Assembly (NCBI RefSeq): GCF_007655485.1
Contig: NZ_VJXQ01000001.1
Location: forward strand, 10,576 to 74,575
Source: Halobellus captivus
GTDB lineage: Archaea > Halobacteriota > Halobacteria > Halobacteriales > Haloferacaceae
DNA: 64,000 nucleotides
Direction of reading: 5' to 3'
Shown: one piece after another, positions 35,675 through 45,639 of the stretch
Position numbering within the stretch: the first letter of the stretch is position 1
Layout of the letters: each line of letters starts with the position of its first letter
Notes under the pieces: model-generated
What the model was told of the DNA's origin: nothing
Databases searched by the model: none
Seen by the model: the letters and a program-made list of their open reading frames with translations, nothing else
Translations under genes and position numbers: made by a program

Positions 35675-36070
35675 ATGAGAAGGCGGGCCTTCGTATTTGG
35701 AACGGTCCCTCTCTGCACGGGGATTTCCGGGTGTTTAGGGCTTTTCTCCGATCCCTCGATGCTCTCTTTGACCGTCTTTAACCATACCGAGAGTCAATAC
35801 ACGATCGAGGTGACGTTTTTAGCGAGTGATGAGAACTCCTCCAGACGTGAAGCTCGAGTGTTTTCAGAACGTATTGATGTTGAACCGGACGATCAAACAG
35901 TACGAGAAGACGTAGCTGAAGTGCAGCCGTACATCATAGAGTATGGCCTCTACAAGAACAATAGTACTCTGACGGACCAAGACCACGTTCACTATTATCC
36001 CGGTGAAGAAGATGAAAGTGGGAGCCTAGCATTTAATATAAACTCCTCAGGGGACCTAACTCGGAGGTGA
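35675..36070 (+). CDS. Small lipoprotein of unknown function
   Basis: The 131-residue protein starts at ATG 35675; a TTG further upstream at 35633 is unlikely. The N-terminus MRRRAFVFGTVPLCTGISGCLG has Arg residues, a hydrophobic stretch and a lipobox-like ISGC. The mature part (SLTVFNHTESQYTIEVTF, VFSERIDVEPDDQTVREDV) resembles the short beta-sandwich lipoproteins common in haloarchaea. Base composition is more AT-rich than the neighbours. Function not recognised. Confidence 0.65.
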   Translation: MRRRAFVFGTVPLCTGISGCLGLFSDPSMLSLTVFNHTESQYTIEVTFLASDENSSRREARVFSERIDVEPDDQTVREDVAEVQPYIIEYGLYKNNSTLTDQDHVHYYPGEEDESGSLAFNINSSGDLTRR

Positions 36071-36228
36071 GCTATTTGTCCGTCTACCGCACGGTTGTTT
36101 CACCACCAATGAGGTCTACATAAGAGGATTTCAACGGAGTCATAGTAGCGGTTGTTCACGTCTCCGCTCTTCGATCACCGGTTTCGGGTATGTCTCGGTT
36201 TTATCATCCGTAACGCCGAACACAGCCT

Positions 36229-37146
36229 ATGGTTCTCGCCGATCGACCCTCTGAGTCTGGGATCTTGTCGGCACTCGGAATCACGCTAATCTACGCCGTC
36301 GTGAGCGGCGGTTGGATCGCCTTTTCGGACCGGCTGTTAGCCGCTCTAGTGGCTGACCGAGCGCTCTATACGCAGTTGCAGACCGGAAAGGGTTGGGCGT
36401 TCGTCGCCGCCTCATCGGTGCTGATGTATCTCCTCATCTCCCGTCGCGAGGCCGAGTTGGCCGAACAGAACAGCCAGTTAGAGCGCGCGCTACAACAGAT
36501 CTCTATTCTTCATCGGATCCTTCGACACAACCTGCGAAACTCGTGTAACGTCGTCACGGGCTACGTCGACCTCCTCAAGGAGGGAAACGACGTCGAAGTG
36601 GACACGGCGACTGAAGTCATCGAATCGCACGTCGAAGAACTCGTCCGACTGAGCGAGAAGTCACACCTCCTCCGCAATATCGTTCTCGACGGCCCCGGCT
36701 CCGTCAGAACCGTCGACCTGACGTCACTTCTCGAAGAACGCATCGCCGCCTTCCAGGCGGAACACCCGGACGTCGCCGTCGAGACCGAGGTGCCGAAAGA
36801 GCAGTTCGTCAGCGCCCATAGTCGACTCGCCGACGGCATCGACGAACTGTTCGAGAACGCCGTCAAGCACAACGACGCGAACCCGCCGAGGCTGTGGGTG
36901 TCGATCCGATCGGAGGTCGATGACACCGTCGATCTCGACGTCGCCGACAACGGCCCCGGCGTCCCCGAGATCGAGCGCGAGGTGGTCGAAAAGGGCGAGG
37001 AGAAACCGCTCTTTCACTCGCAGGGGCTCGGACTGTGGATCGCGCGGGCGTCCGTCGTCGAGTCCGGCGGCGAGATACGCTTCGTCGACAACGACCCCCG
37101 AGGATCGATCGCGCGGATCACGCTCCCGAAGGCGGGCTCGGTGTAG
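36229..37146 (+). CDS. Membrane sensor histidine kinase
   Basis: The 305-residue protein has two N-terminal membrane helices (about 10-35 and 58-75), a short coiled coil (REAELAEQNSQLERALQQ) and the phosphoacceptor region LHRILRHNLRNSCNVVTGYVDLL with the His in RHNLRN. The ATPase domain has the N box DELFENAVKHND, the G1 box VADNGPGVPE and the G2 box SQGLGLWIARASVVESGG. There is no PAS or large extracellular sensor domain, so it probably senses within the membrane. No response regulator adjoins it, as is common in haloarchaea. Confidence 0.92.
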   Translation: MVLADRPSESGILSALGITLIYAVVSGGWIAFSDRLLAALVADRALYTQLQTGKGWAFVAASSVLMYLLISRREAELAEQNSQLERALQQISILHRILRHNLRNSCNVVTGYVDLLKEGNDVEVDTATEVIESHVEELVRLSEKSHLLRNIVLDGPGSVRTVDLTSLLEERIAAFQAEHPDVAVETEVPKEQFVSAHSRLADGIDELFENAVKHNDANPPRLWVSIRSEVDDTVDLDVADNGPGVPEIEREVVEKGEEKPLFHSQGLGLWIARASVVESGGEIRFVDNDPRGSIARITLPKAGSV

Positions 37147-37263
37147 GTCTCGAAGGCGGCCTCGACGTGGGTCTCGAACGGGCCGCCGAGTAACCGTCCG
37201 TCGGCGTCACGGTCGCTGTCGCGTAAGCGTGAGTTTATAGGCGTTCGCGGGGCCACAAACGGT

Positions 37264-38664
37264 ATGGAACTCTTCGGAACCGCCGGGATTCGCGGACCCG
37301 CGCGCGAGCGAGTGACGCCCGAACTCGCCCTCGCAGTCGGGCGCGCGGTCGGCGTTGATGCGGTCGAATCGATCGAGACGGAGGCCGCGACGGGACGGAA
37401 CACCGCCGAGAACCCGGACGTCGTCGTGGGTCGAGACGGCCGAACGACGGGACCGGCGCTCGCGGCGGCGGTCGAGGCGGGGATCGAGTCCGCGGGCGCG
37501 GACGTCCGGCGCGTGGGCGTCGTCCCGACACCGACGCTCGCGTTCGCCTCGCGGGGACGACACGGCGTGATGCTCACCGCCTCGCACAACCCGCCGACCG
37601 ACAACGGGATCAAGGTGTTCGTCGACGGCGAGGAGTACGGCCGGGAGCGGGAGGAGCGGATCGAGGCCCGCGTGGAAGCCGGGCGCGGGCCGACCGAGTG
37701 GGACGCCTGGGGCGGTTCGGAATCGCTCGACGTCCTCTCGTCGTACCGCTCGGCCGTCGTCAAGTACGCAGAGTCGTTCGGAGAAGATGCCGCGGGAATC
37801 GACGTCGCGGTCGACCTGGGAAACGGGATGGGCGCGCTCGGAACGCCGCAGGTCCTCCGCGAACTCGGCGCGCGCGTGGTCACGCTCAACGGGCAGGTCG
37901 ACGGCCACTTCCCCGGCCGGGAGTCGAAGCCGACGCCCGAGACGCTCGCGGACCTGCGGGAGTTCGTCGCCGACGGCGCGTTCGACTTCGGCATCGGTCA
38001 CGACGGCGACGCCGACCGGATCGTGATCGTCGACGCCGACGGCGACGTCGTTCACGAGGACACCGTCGTCGCCATTCTGGCGTCTCACTTCGTGAGCGCG
38101 TCCGGCGTCTCGGATCCGGTCGTCGTCACGACGCCCAACGCCTCGGGACGGATCGACGAGCGCGTTCGCGACGCTGGCGGACGGATCGAACGCATCCGTC
38201 TCGGTGCCCTCCACGAGGGAATCGCGTCGGCACGCGCAGACGGCGGCGACGTCGTCTTCGCCGCCGAGCCCTGGAAGCACATCCACCCCGAACACGGCGG
38301 TTGGATCGACGGCATCGCCTCCGCGGCCGTGCTGACGCGGCTCGTCGCCGCCGAGGGGCTCGACGGGCTCAGAGCGCCGGTCACGGAGCGCCCATACCGG
38401 AAGGTGAGCGTCGACTGCCCCGACGAACGGAAGACCGAGGCGATGGCGGAACTGGAGATGACGCTTCCCGAGTCGTTCCCGGAGGCCAGCGTGGACACGG
38501 AATACGGCGTTCGGCTCGAATTCGACGACGGGTCGTGGACGTTGGTGCGCCCGTCCGGGACGGAGCCGTACGTTCGCGTCTACGCCGAGGCCGACGAGGT
38601 CGACGCGTTCGTCGCCGCGGTCTCCGACGTCGTCGCGGCCGCCGTCGCCGCTGCAGATTCCTAA
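37264..38664 (+). CDS. glmM: Phosphohexomutase (GlmM/phosphomannomutase family)
   Basis: The 466-residue protein starts at ATG 37264 (MELFGTAGIRGPARERVTPE). Family motifs: the phosphoserine loop MLTASHNPPTDNGIKVF, the metal loop GIGHDGDADRIVIVDADG, the sugar-specificity region VVFAAEPWKHIHPEHGGWIDGI, and the phosphate-binding RPSGTEPYVRVYAEA. It interconverts hexose or hexosamine 1- and 6-phosphates for glycan and nucleotide-sugar synthesis. The presence of W rather than the usual E/S-N-S-G-H specificity string makes glucosamine, glucose and mannose all possible. Confidence 0.88.
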   Translation: MELFGTAGIRGPARERVTPELALAVGRAVGVDAVESIETEAATGRNTAENPDVVVGRDGRTTGPALAAAVEAGIESAGADVRRVGVVPTPTLAFASRGRHGVMLTASHNPPTDNGIKVFVDGEEYGREREERIEARVEAGRGPTEWDAWGGSESLDVLSSYRSAVVKYAESFGEDAAGIDVAVDLGNGMGALGTPQVLRELGARVVTLNGQVDGHFPGRESKPTPETLADLREFVADGAFDFGIGHDGDADRIVIVDADGDVVHEDTVVAILASHFVSASGVSDPVVVTTPNASGRIDERVRDAGGRIERIRLGALHEGIASARADGGDVVFAAEPWKHIHPEHGGWIDGIASAAVLTRLVAAEGLDGLRAPVTERPYRKVSVDCPDERKTEAMAELEMTLPESFPEASVDTEYGVRLEFDDGSWTLVRPSGTEPYVRVYAEADEVDAFVAAVSDVVAAAVAAADS

Positions 38665-38673
38665 TCGACCGCC

Positions 38674-38732
38674 GGATCTCTGATCGTTGGGCTGTCGTCG
38701 GATCTCGAATCGCTAGGTTGTCGTCGGATCTC
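38674..38732 (+). repeat. 26-bp tandem repeat, 2.3 copies
   Basis: GGATCTC recurs at 38674, 38700 and 38726, with ATCG and TGTCGTC at matching positions within each 26-bp unit. It lies in the 3' gap after the phosphohexomutase gene. Confidence 0.75.
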
Positions 38733-38865
38733 ACACCCTCGAAGGAGTTTGTGATACGCTATCGGATAGCTGTCCACTTTTTCCCCGAAGGAATGCGGGT
38801 GCAGAGATAGAAGCGACGAATTTATGCACATCTCTCTACCCACTGTTGTATAGGTGTCCACAGCT

Positions 38866-40017
38866 ATGGATAGACGTACATTCGTGAAGGCGACTGGGGT
38901 GGCGGGAATCGCGGGACTGGCTGGCTGTACTGGCGGCGGCCCGTCCGATGGTGACGGCGGCGACAATTCCGGCGACAGCTCCGGAGACTCCGGCGGCGAC
39001 AGCTCTGGCGACTCCGGGTCCGACGAAACGACGACCGAGTCGGGCAGCGGCGACCCGGCGGCGAACATCGGAATGGTCTACGCGACGGGCGGTCTCGGAG
39101 ACGGGTCGTTCAACGACCAGGCCCAGCAGGGCGCCCTGCAGGCCGAAGAGGAACTCGGGATCTCGTTCAACGAGGCCCAGCCCGACGAGGTCGCGGAGTT
39201 CAGCACGTTCCAGCAGCAGTTCGCGCAGTCGACGGACCCGAACTACGACCTGGTTTGTACGATCGGATTCCTTCAGGCCGACGCGCTCACGGAGAACGCC
39301 GAGGAGTACCCCGATCAGAACTTCATGCTCGTCGACTCCGTCGTCGACGCGCCGAACGTCGACAACTACGTGTTCGCGGAGCACGAGGGCTCGTACCTCG
39401 GGGGGCTGATGGCCAGCCTGCTCACGACGCAGGACTTCTCGGCCGGGGCCGGGTCGACCGATACCGAATCGACGAGCCTCGGGTTCGTCGGCGGCGTCGA
39501 GTCCGACCTGATCCGGAAGTTCGAGGCAGGGTTCGTCGCTGGCGCGGAGGCTGGCAACAGCGACGTCGAGGTCAGCACCAACTACGTCGGTGACTTCAAC
39601 GACCCCGCTGGCGGGCGAGAGGCGGCCACGGCGATGTACAACGACGGAGCCGATATCGTCTACCACGCCGCAGGAAATACGGGCGCTGGCGTCTTCCAGG
39701 CCGCACAGGAGGAAGGGCGGTTCGCGATCGGCGTCGACCGCGATCAGTCCCTGACCCAGGAATCCTACGCGGACGTCATCCTCGCGAGTATGGTCAAGCG
39801 CGTCGACACGGCCGTCTACGGCGCGATCGAATCGGTCGTCGAGGACGACTTCGAGGGCGGCGACACGATCGAACTCGGCCTCGATCAGGACGGCGTCGCG
39901 CTCGTGTACGGCGACCAGATCGGTTCGGAGGTCCCCGACGACGTCGCGGACGAGGTCGCGACCGCTCGTGAGGACATCATCGCGGGCGACATCGACGTCC
40001 CGACCTCGCCGCAGTAA
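38866..40017 (+). CDS. BMP-family nucleoside-binding lipoprotein
   Basis: The 383-residue protein starts at ATG 38866; GTG 38854 is an alternative. Tat motif MDRRTFVKATG and lipobox LAGCTG are followed by a Gly/Asp/Ser-rich spacer to about residue 60. The BMP/PnrA fold shows GMVYATGGLGDGSFNDQAQQG, LVCTIGFLQADAL, NYVFAEHEGSYLGGLMASLL, VDRDQSLT and VLASMVKRVD. It is the receptor of the ABC importer encoded next (168-bp gap) and should bind purine or pyrimidine nucleosides. Confidence 0.94.
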   Translation: MDRRTFVKATGVAGIAGLAGCTGGGPSDGDGGDNSGDSSGDSGGDSSGDSGSDETTTESGSGDPAANIGMVYATGGLGDGSFNDQAQQGALQAEEELGISFNEAQPDEVAEFSTFQQQFAQSTDPNYDLVCTIGFLQADALTENAEEYPDQNFMLVDSVVDAPNVDNYVFAEHEGSYLGGLMASLLTTQDFSAGAGSTDTESTSLGFVGGVESDLIRKFEAGFVAGAEAGNSDVEVSTNYVGDFNDPAGGREAATAMYNDGADIVYHAAGNTGAGVFQAAQEEGRFAIGVDRDQSLTQESYADVILASMVKRVDTAVYGAIESVVEDDFEGGDTIELGLDQDGVALVYGDQIGSEVPDDVADEVATAREDIIAGDIDVPTSPQ

Positions 40018-40185
40018 GGGATTCCGCGACAGTCCGAGCTGAGACTGTTTCGGAGAGCGATACCCGCCACACGTTTTTTCGACGCACACCTCTCAATCAG
40101 TCGTTACATCCGGTAATCCGACTGAACCGGCCGCTCAATATCCAAACCTATTCGTTCATCCCCCTTCCAAGGGAGAGACAGATCT

Positions 40186-41772
40186 ATGGATACAGCCGTC
40201 CACCTCGACGGGATCACCAAACGGTTCCCGGGTGTCGTCGCCAACGACAACGTGGACTTCGCCGTCGAGCGCGGGACTGTACACGCACTCCTCGGTGAGA
40301 ACGGTGCGGGAAAGACAACGCTGATGAACGTCCTCTACGGCCTCTACGATCCGACGTCGGGTCGCGTTCTCGTCGACGGGGCGGAACGCTCGTTTGAATC
40401 GCCGCGGGACGCGATCGACGCCGGAATCGGGATGATCCACCAGCACTTCATGTTGGTGGATCCGATGACGGTCACCGAGAACATCACGCTCGGGAACGAG
40501 CCCGAAAAGTGGGGCGGGCTCGCGGTCGACCGGGCGGCGGCCCGAGATACCGTCGTCGACCTCTCGGAGCGCTACGGGTTCGACGTCGATCCCGACGCGC
40601 GGATCGAGGACGTCTCCGTCGGCGAACAACAGCGCGTCGAGATTCTGAAAGCGCTCTATCGCGGGGCCGACATTCTGATTCTGGACGAACCGACGGCGGT
40701 GCTGACCCCCCAGGAGGTCGAAGAGCTGTTCGAGGTGCTCGAAGAACTGACCGCCCAGGGGAAGACGATCATCTTCATCACGCACAAACTGGGGGAGGCG
40801 ATGCGGGCGGCCGACGACATCACCGTCCTGCGGGACGGCCGCAACGTGGGGACGGTCGACGCCGCGGAGACGACCCGCGAGGATCTCGCGGAGCTGATGG
40901 TCGGCCGGGAGGTGATCTTGGACGTCGAGAAGTCGCCCGCCGAGACGGGCGACGTCGTCGCGTCCGCCTCCGAGATCGTCGTCGAGGACGAGCGCGGCGT
41001 TCGCGCCGTCGACGGGGTCTCCTTCGAGGTCCGGGCGGGCGAGGTGTTCGGCATCGCGGGCGTCGACGGCAACGGCCAGTCGGAACTCACCGAAGCGGTG
41101 ACGGGCCTCGAACTCCCGGACAGCGGACGGATCGAGTTCCTCGGCGACGACGTCACCGAAACGTCGCGGCGAAGCCGCATCGACGCCGGGATGTCTTACA
41201 TCCCGGAAGACAGACAGGACCGGGGGCTCGTGATGGACTTCGACCTCGTCGAGAACGGCCTCCTCGGGAGCCAGCACACGCCAGAATTCGGTCCGAACGG
41301 CCGTATCGACTGGAACCACAGCCGCGAACACGCCGAAGCGATCATCGACGAGTACGACGTGCGCCCGCCGAACGCCGACGCGACCTCGGAGTCGCTCTCC
41401 GGCGGCAACCAGCAGAAGTTCATCGTCGGCCGCGAGTTCGACCGCGATCCCGAACTCGTCGTCGCGGCGCACCCGACGCGCGGCGTCGACGTCGGCTCGA
41501 TCGAATTCATCCACGAGCGCCTCTTGGAACTCCGAGCACAGGGCGTGGCGGTGCTTCTGATCTCCTCGAAACTCGAGGAGGTGCAAGGTCTCTCCGATCG
41601 GTTAGCCGTGATGTACGAGGGCGAGTTCATGGACGTGGTCGATCCCGCGACGACGACCGAAGAGCAACTCGGCCTGCTGATGGCGGGCGAACATCCGGAC
41701 GAGCGGGCGACCGGGAGCGAGGAGTCGCCACAGCCCGAACGGAACGCTGCCTCCGGCGGTGAGCACGCGTGA
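40186..41772 (+). CDS. Nucleoside ABC transporter ATP-binding protein (two ABC domains)
   Basis: The 528-residue protein has tandem nucleotide-binding domains. The first has Walker A LLGENGAGKTTLMNVLYG, the signature DVSVGEQQRVEILKALY and Walker B ILILDEPTAVLTPQEVE. The second has a degenerate Walker A (AGVDGNGQSELTEAVTG), the signature ESLSGGNQQKFIVGREF and the Walker B-like ELVVAAHPTRGVDVG. This matches the RbsA/YufO-type ATPases of carbohydrate-uptake-2/nucleoside importers. The stop overlaps the next gene's GTG by 4 bp. Confidence 0.95.
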   Translation: MDTAVHLDGITKRFPGVVANDNVDFAVERGTVHALLGENGAGKTTLMNVLYGLYDPTSGRVLVDGAERSFESPRDAIDAGIGMIHQHFMLVDPMTVTENITLGNEPEKWGGLAVDRAAARDTVVDLSERYGFDVDPDARIEDVSVGEQQRVEILKALYRGADILILDEPTAVLTPQEVEELFEVLEELTAQGKTIIFITHKLGEAMRAADDITVLRDGRNVGTVDAAETTREDLAELMVGREVILDVEKSPAETGDVVASASEIVVEDERGVRAVDGVSFEVRAGEVFGIAGVDGNGQSELTEAVTGLELPDSGRIEFLGDDVTETSRRSRIDAGMSYIPEDRQDRGLVMDFDLVENGLLGSQHTPEFGPNGRIDWNHSREHAEAIIDEYDVRPPNADATSESLSGGNQQKFIVGREFDRDPELVVAAHPTRGVDVGSIEFIHERLLELRAQGVAVLLISSKLEEVQGLSDRLAVMYEGEFMDVVDPATTTEEQLGLLMAGEHPDERATGSEESPQPERNAASGGEHA

Positions 41773-43001
41773 GTGTGAGAGACCGCGGCCGCGCGGTCCT
41801 CGAACGGCTCGTCGGCGCGTCGGCGACCGAACGAATTCTGATTAGCACGGCCGCGCTCGTGCTCTCGATTCTCGTCGGGGCCGTGCTCGTCCTCATCGCC
41901 GGACGGATGACGACGTGTACAGCGAACGAGGCGGTGTACTACTTCGGGACCGGGTTCTGTTACGACCCCATCGTCGTCTTCGATCGGCTGTTCTTGGGCG
42001 CGCTCGGCGATCCCTTCAGCGGTGGGTGGTCGCCCGATGGACAGTTCTCGGTGACGCTGCGGGAGACGACGCTGTTGCTCTTCACCGGGCTCTCGGTCGC
42101 GCTGGCGTTCCGCGCGGGCATCTTCAACATCGGAACGCAGGGACAGATGGTCGTCGGCGCGCTGGCGACCGCGCTCGGCGTTCTCTGGGTCTCGCCGCTT
42201 GTCTCCGGCGTCGTCGGCACGGTCCTTCTGGTCCCGTTCGGAATCGTCGTCGGCGCGGTCTTCGGCGGGCTCTACGGGGCGATACCCGGTCTCCTGAAGG
42301 CGTACGCCGACGCCAACGAGGTCATCACGACCATTATGCTCAACTTCATCGCCACCGGGGTCGCGCTGTATCTCGTCAGCGGCGCGTTCAAAGATCCGGA
42401 GAGCGCCGCCAATCAGACGGTGCCGCTGCCGGAGTACGCGCAGTTCCCCACGGTGCTCTTCGGCGGACGCCAGGACTTCTCGCTTATCGCGCTCGCCTTC
42501 GGCATCCTCGCGATCGGCGGCCTGTACTACCTGCTCGAACACACGGCGTTCGGCTACGACGTCCGGACGAGTGGGATCCAGCCTGACGCCGCCGAGTACG
42601 GGGGCGTCGACGCCGCGCGGACGATCGTCGCGAGCCTCACGCTCTCGGGGGCGCTCGGCGGAATCGCGGGCGCGATGTACGTGATGATGGTCCTCGGCAC
42701 GTTCCAGACGGGCTTCCCCGACTACGGGTTCGACGGGATCACCGTCTCGATCCTCGCCGGGAACAACCCGCTCGGCGTCGGTATCGCGGCCCTGTTGTTC
42801 GGCGTGCTCAAGAGCGGGACGACGGTCGTCCAGTTCGCGACCGACGTCCCGCCGCAGTTGGTTGGCGTCCTCCGCGGCCTCATTATCCTCTTCGTCGCGA
42901 TGCCGGAGTTCTTCCGATTGATCGGCAAGCGCGTCACCGACGCGGGATCGAAGCCCGTCGCCACCGACGGCGGCCGTCCCGGAGGTGAAGACGATGAGTG
43001 A
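41769..43001 (+). CDS. Nucleoside ABC transporter permease 1
   Basis: The 410-residue polytopic membrane protein starts at GTG 41769, overlapping the ATPase gene. BPD-transp-2 features include LSVALAFRAGIFNIGTQGQMVVGALA, PGLLKAYADANEVITTIMLNFIA and the coupling-helix region GYDVRTSGIQPDAAEYGGVD. It pairs with the next gene product to form the heterodimeric translocation pore. Its end overlaps the second permease by 8 bp. Confidence 0.94.
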   Translation: MSVRDRGRAVLERLVGASATERILISTAALVLSILVGAVLVLIAGRMTTCTANEAVYYFGTGFCYDPIVVFDRLFLGALGDPFSGGWSPDGQFSVTLRETTLLLFTGLSVALAFRAGIFNIGTQGQMVVGALATALGVLWVSPLVSGVVGTVLLVPFGIVVGAVFGGLYGAIPGLLKAYADANEVITTIMLNFIATGVALYLVSGAFKDPESAANQTVPLPEYAQFPTVLFGGRQDFSLIALAFGILAIGGLYYLLEHTAFGYDVRTSGIQPDAAEYGGVDAARTIVASLTLSGALGGIAGAMYVMMVLGTFQTGFPDYGFDGITVSILAGNNPLGVGIAALLFGVLKSGTTVVQFATDVPPQLVGVLRGLIILFVAMPEFFRLIGKRVTDAGSKPVATDGGRPGGEDDE

Positions 43002-44076
43002 GACGTCGATCGACTCCGCGTCCCGCTCCGATGACGGGTTCTTCGAGCGGTACTCTTCGCGAGCACTCATCGCCGCGGTGACGGTGTCTGCGATCGCGGC
43101 GTTGCTCGTCGGCGGCTGGCTCTTCCCGGACTCGATCGTCGGCACCTTCGCCGACGTCGTCACCAGCCGGAACACCCTCTCGTCGGCGCTCCGACTCTCC
43201 GTTCCCATCGCGTTCGCGGCACTCGGCGGGATCTTCTCGGAGAAATCCGGCGTGATCAACATCGGCCTCGAAGGCCTGCTCATCATCTCGGCGTTCACCG
43301 CGATTTACGTCACGGACGTCACCGGCGGCGTCTGGGTCGGATTCGGCGGCGGCGTCCTCGCGAGCGTGCTCTTGGCGCTGCTCTTCGCGGTCGTCACGAT
43401 CGAGTTCCGCGCCGATCAGATCATCGCCGGACTCGCCGTCTGGCTCATCGCGCTCGGTCTCGCGCCGTTCGCCTCGCAGGTCATCTACGGCGGTCCGAAC
43501 ACGCCGACGGTGCCGACGCCGGGTTCGATCACCGTGCCGGTGCTGGCGGACATCCCGTTCTTCGGCGCGCTGTTCTCGGCGTCGCCGTCCGTCTACCTGC
43601 TGTTCCTCGCGGTCGGGCTCTCGTGGTACGTCTTCGAGCGAACGACGTTCGGCCGCTGGATCCGTGCGAGCGGTGAAAACCCGAAAGCGCTGGACACGGC
43701 GGGCGTGAGCGTCACGCGAGTCAGATACGCGGCGGTGTTGCTCTCGGGCGTCCTCTCCGGGATGGGCGGCGCGGCGCTCTCGTTGGACCTCGGTCAGTTC
43801 ACCGGGAACGGCCCGACGATGGTCAACGGCAAGGGGTTCATCGCCATCGTGGCGTACCTCTTCGGCAACTACAACCCGATCGGCGCGTTCCTCTCGACGC
43901 TTTTGTTCGCGGGGCTCGACGCGATGCAGACCGTCCTCCAGTTACAGGGGATCGGCGTCCCCCGACAGCTCATCCGCATCACGCCGTTCGTCGTCGTGAT
44001 CGTCGTCCTCGCCCTCGTCGGCCGCACTCGGATCCCCGAAGCCGCTGGTGAGCACTACGAATCCGGCGAGGAGTGA
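42994..44076 (+). CDS. Nucleoside ABC transporter permease 2
   Basis: The 360-residue protein starts at ATG 42994, inside the end of permease 1; a GTG at 42985 is the alternative. BPD-transp-2 motifs: VPIAFAALGGIFSEKSGVINIGLEGLL, FRADQIIAGLAVWLIALG and the coupling region FGRWIRASGENPKALDTAGV. It completes the BMP-ATPase-permease-permease operon. A 21-22-bp tandem repeat begins at its stop codon. Confidence 0.94.
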   Translation: MSETSIDSASRSDDGFFERYSSRALIAAVTVSAIAALLVGGWLFPDSIVGTFADVVTSRNTLSSALRLSVPIAFAALGGIFSEKSGVINIGLEGLLIISAFTAIYVTDVTGGVWVGFGGGVLASVLLALLFAVVTIEFRADQIIAGLAVWLIALGLAPFASQVIYGGPNTPTVPTPGSITVPVLADIPFFGALFSASPSVYLLFLAVGLSWYVFERTTFGRWIRASGENPKALDTAGVSVTRVRYAAVLLSGVLSGMGGAALSLDLGQFTGNGPTMVNGKGFIAIVAYLFGNYNPIGAFLSTLLFAGLDAMQTVLQLQGIGVPRQLIRITPFVVVIVVLALVGRTRIPEAAGEHYESGEE

Positions 44077-44157
44077 CTGGCTGACTTCCGGGGGTGACTG
44101 GCCTGACTTCCGGAGGTGACTGGCTGATTCCCGGAGGTGACTGGCTGGCTCCCGGAA
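44074..44157 (+). repeat. Tandem repeat, 21-22-bp period, four copies
   Basis: Units start at 44074, 44095, 44117 and 44138, each beginning TGACTGG and followed by C(T)GA/GCTTCCCGGAGG-like sequence. The first unit includes the stop codon of permease 2. There are no spacers or conserved protein. Confidence 0.85.
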
Positions 44158-44229
44158 TCGTTCGCGGTGAATCCGCCTTCTCCGATCGAGGGATAAAGAG
44201 TTTTCCGCTCGCACGCGAGAGACGGAACG

Positions 44230-45603
44230 ATGAGTACCTCCCACGAGTACGACGTCGTCGTCGTCGGTGCGGGGACGGCGGGCTGCTACGCCGCGGCCAC
44301 CGTCGCCCGCGAAGGCCTCGACGTCGCCATTGTCGAGCGGAAAACCGCCGAAGAGGCCGGGCATATCGCCTGCGGCGACGCGCTGAAGGGCGCGGACGCG
44401 TTCCCCGAAGCGATCCCGAAGTCGCAGATCGAGGACGCGTTCACGAACACGGGCGTCGATCACGGTCGCTTCGAGATTCCTCAAGAGGACACGGTCCTCG
44501 ACATCCCCGTGCCGGGCGAACTGGCGGTCATCGACCGCTGGAAATACGGGCAGCTGATAATCGAGGGCGCGGAGAACGCGGGGACCGAGTTCCACTACGA
44601 TACGGTCGTCCAGGACGTCGTTCAGGACGACGACGGGACGGTCACCGGCGTCCGTGCGAAACGCAAGGGCGAGGTCGTCGAGTTCGCTGCCGACGTCGTC
44701 GTCGACGGCGCGGGCTCGCTGTCGATTCTGCAGGACAAGACGGACTTCTCGAACGCCACCTTCGATACGAACGTCTCCTACTCGCAGTTCTGCTCGGCGT
44801 ACCGCGAGATCGTCGAGGTGCCCGAGCCGGTCGAATGGGACGACGCGCTCGTGTTCAAGCCCACCGAACGCGCGGCGGGGTACCTCTGGTACTTCCCGCG
44901 GACGGAGACGACGATCAACGCGGGGCTGGGGTTCCAGATGAACGAGGAACCGATGAAGCTTGTCGAGGACCTGAAGCACGACCTGCGGAACCGCCCGGAG
45001 TTCGAGGGCGGGGAGGTTACGGATAAACTCGGCGCGGCGCTGCCGACGCGACGCCCCTACGACTCCGCCGTCGCGGACGGTTTCGTCGCCGTTGGCGACG
45101 CCGCCGGACACGTCAATCCCACGACCGGCGGCGGGATCGCCGGGGCCGCGTACGCGGGCACGTACGCGGGACAGCAGATCGTTCGCGCGATCGGACAGGG
45201 CGACGTGAGCGAGGGCGCGCTGTGGCACTACAACGAGCGCGTGATGGACCACTTCGGCGGACGCTACGCCGGGCTCGACGTCTACAACATCCTCTCGACC
45301 GCGGTCGACGTCGACGACTTGATGGGGCTGCTGGCGTCGCTGCCGGGCGAGAAGCTCGCGGAGGCGCTGTACTCCGGGACGACCTCCTTCGGCCCGGCGC
45401 TCGTCGCGAAGACCGCGAAGGACTCCTTCGGCTACTGGGGTCAGATCCTGAACTTCTACAAGACCAAGAACCTCGCGGACGAACTGATGGAGCACTACTC
45501 GCGGTACCCGCGTCGCCCCGAGGCGCTCGAAGTCTGGAAACACCAGCGCGACGTACTGATGGACGACATCTACGACGTCACCGGCGCGGATCCGAAGTAC
45601 TGA
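44230..45603 (+). CDS. Geranylgeranyl reductase family flavoprotein
   Basis: The 457-residue protein has N-terminal FAD binding VVVVGAGTAGCYAAATVAREG with acidic strand end AIVERK. The conserved FAD loop VAVGDAAGHVNPTTGGGIAGAAYAG is followed by a C-terminal helical domain. In archaea this family saturates the isoprenoid chains of membrane lipids (digeranylgeranylglycerophospholipid reductase) or of menaquinone; haloarchaea have several paralogs, so the precise lipid substrate is not assigned. It appears monocistronic. Confidence 0.88.
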   Translation: MSTSHEYDVVVVGAGTAGCYAAATVAREGLDVAIVERKTAEEAGHIACGDALKGADAFPEAIPKSQIEDAFTNTGVDHGRFEIPQEDTVLDIPVPGELAVIDRWKYGQLIIEGAENAGTEFHYDTVVQDVVQDDDGTVTGVRAKRKGEVVEFAADVVVDGAGSLSILQDKTDFSNATFDTNVSYSQFCSAYREIVEVPEPVEWDDALVFKPTERAAGYLWYFPRTETTINAGLGFQMNEEPMKLVEDLKHDLRNRPEFEGGEVTDKLGAALPTRRPYDSAVADGFVAVGDAAGHVNPTTGGGIAGAAYAGTYAGQQIVRAIGQGDVSEGALWHYNERVMDHFGGRYAGLDVYNILSTAVDVDDLMGLLASLPGEKLAEALYSGTTSFGPALVAKTAKDSFGYWGQILNFYKTKNLADELMEHYSRYPRRPEALEVWKHQRDVLMDDIYDVTGADPKY

Positions 45604-45639
45604 ACCCCGCACTCGTTTCGCCGGGATCCGCTGTTCTTC

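Noticed and set aside
41196-43298. Long minus-strand frame opposite the nucleoside transporter permeases
   Set aside because: Antisense shadow; the plus-strand genes have full family motifs and proper overlaps.
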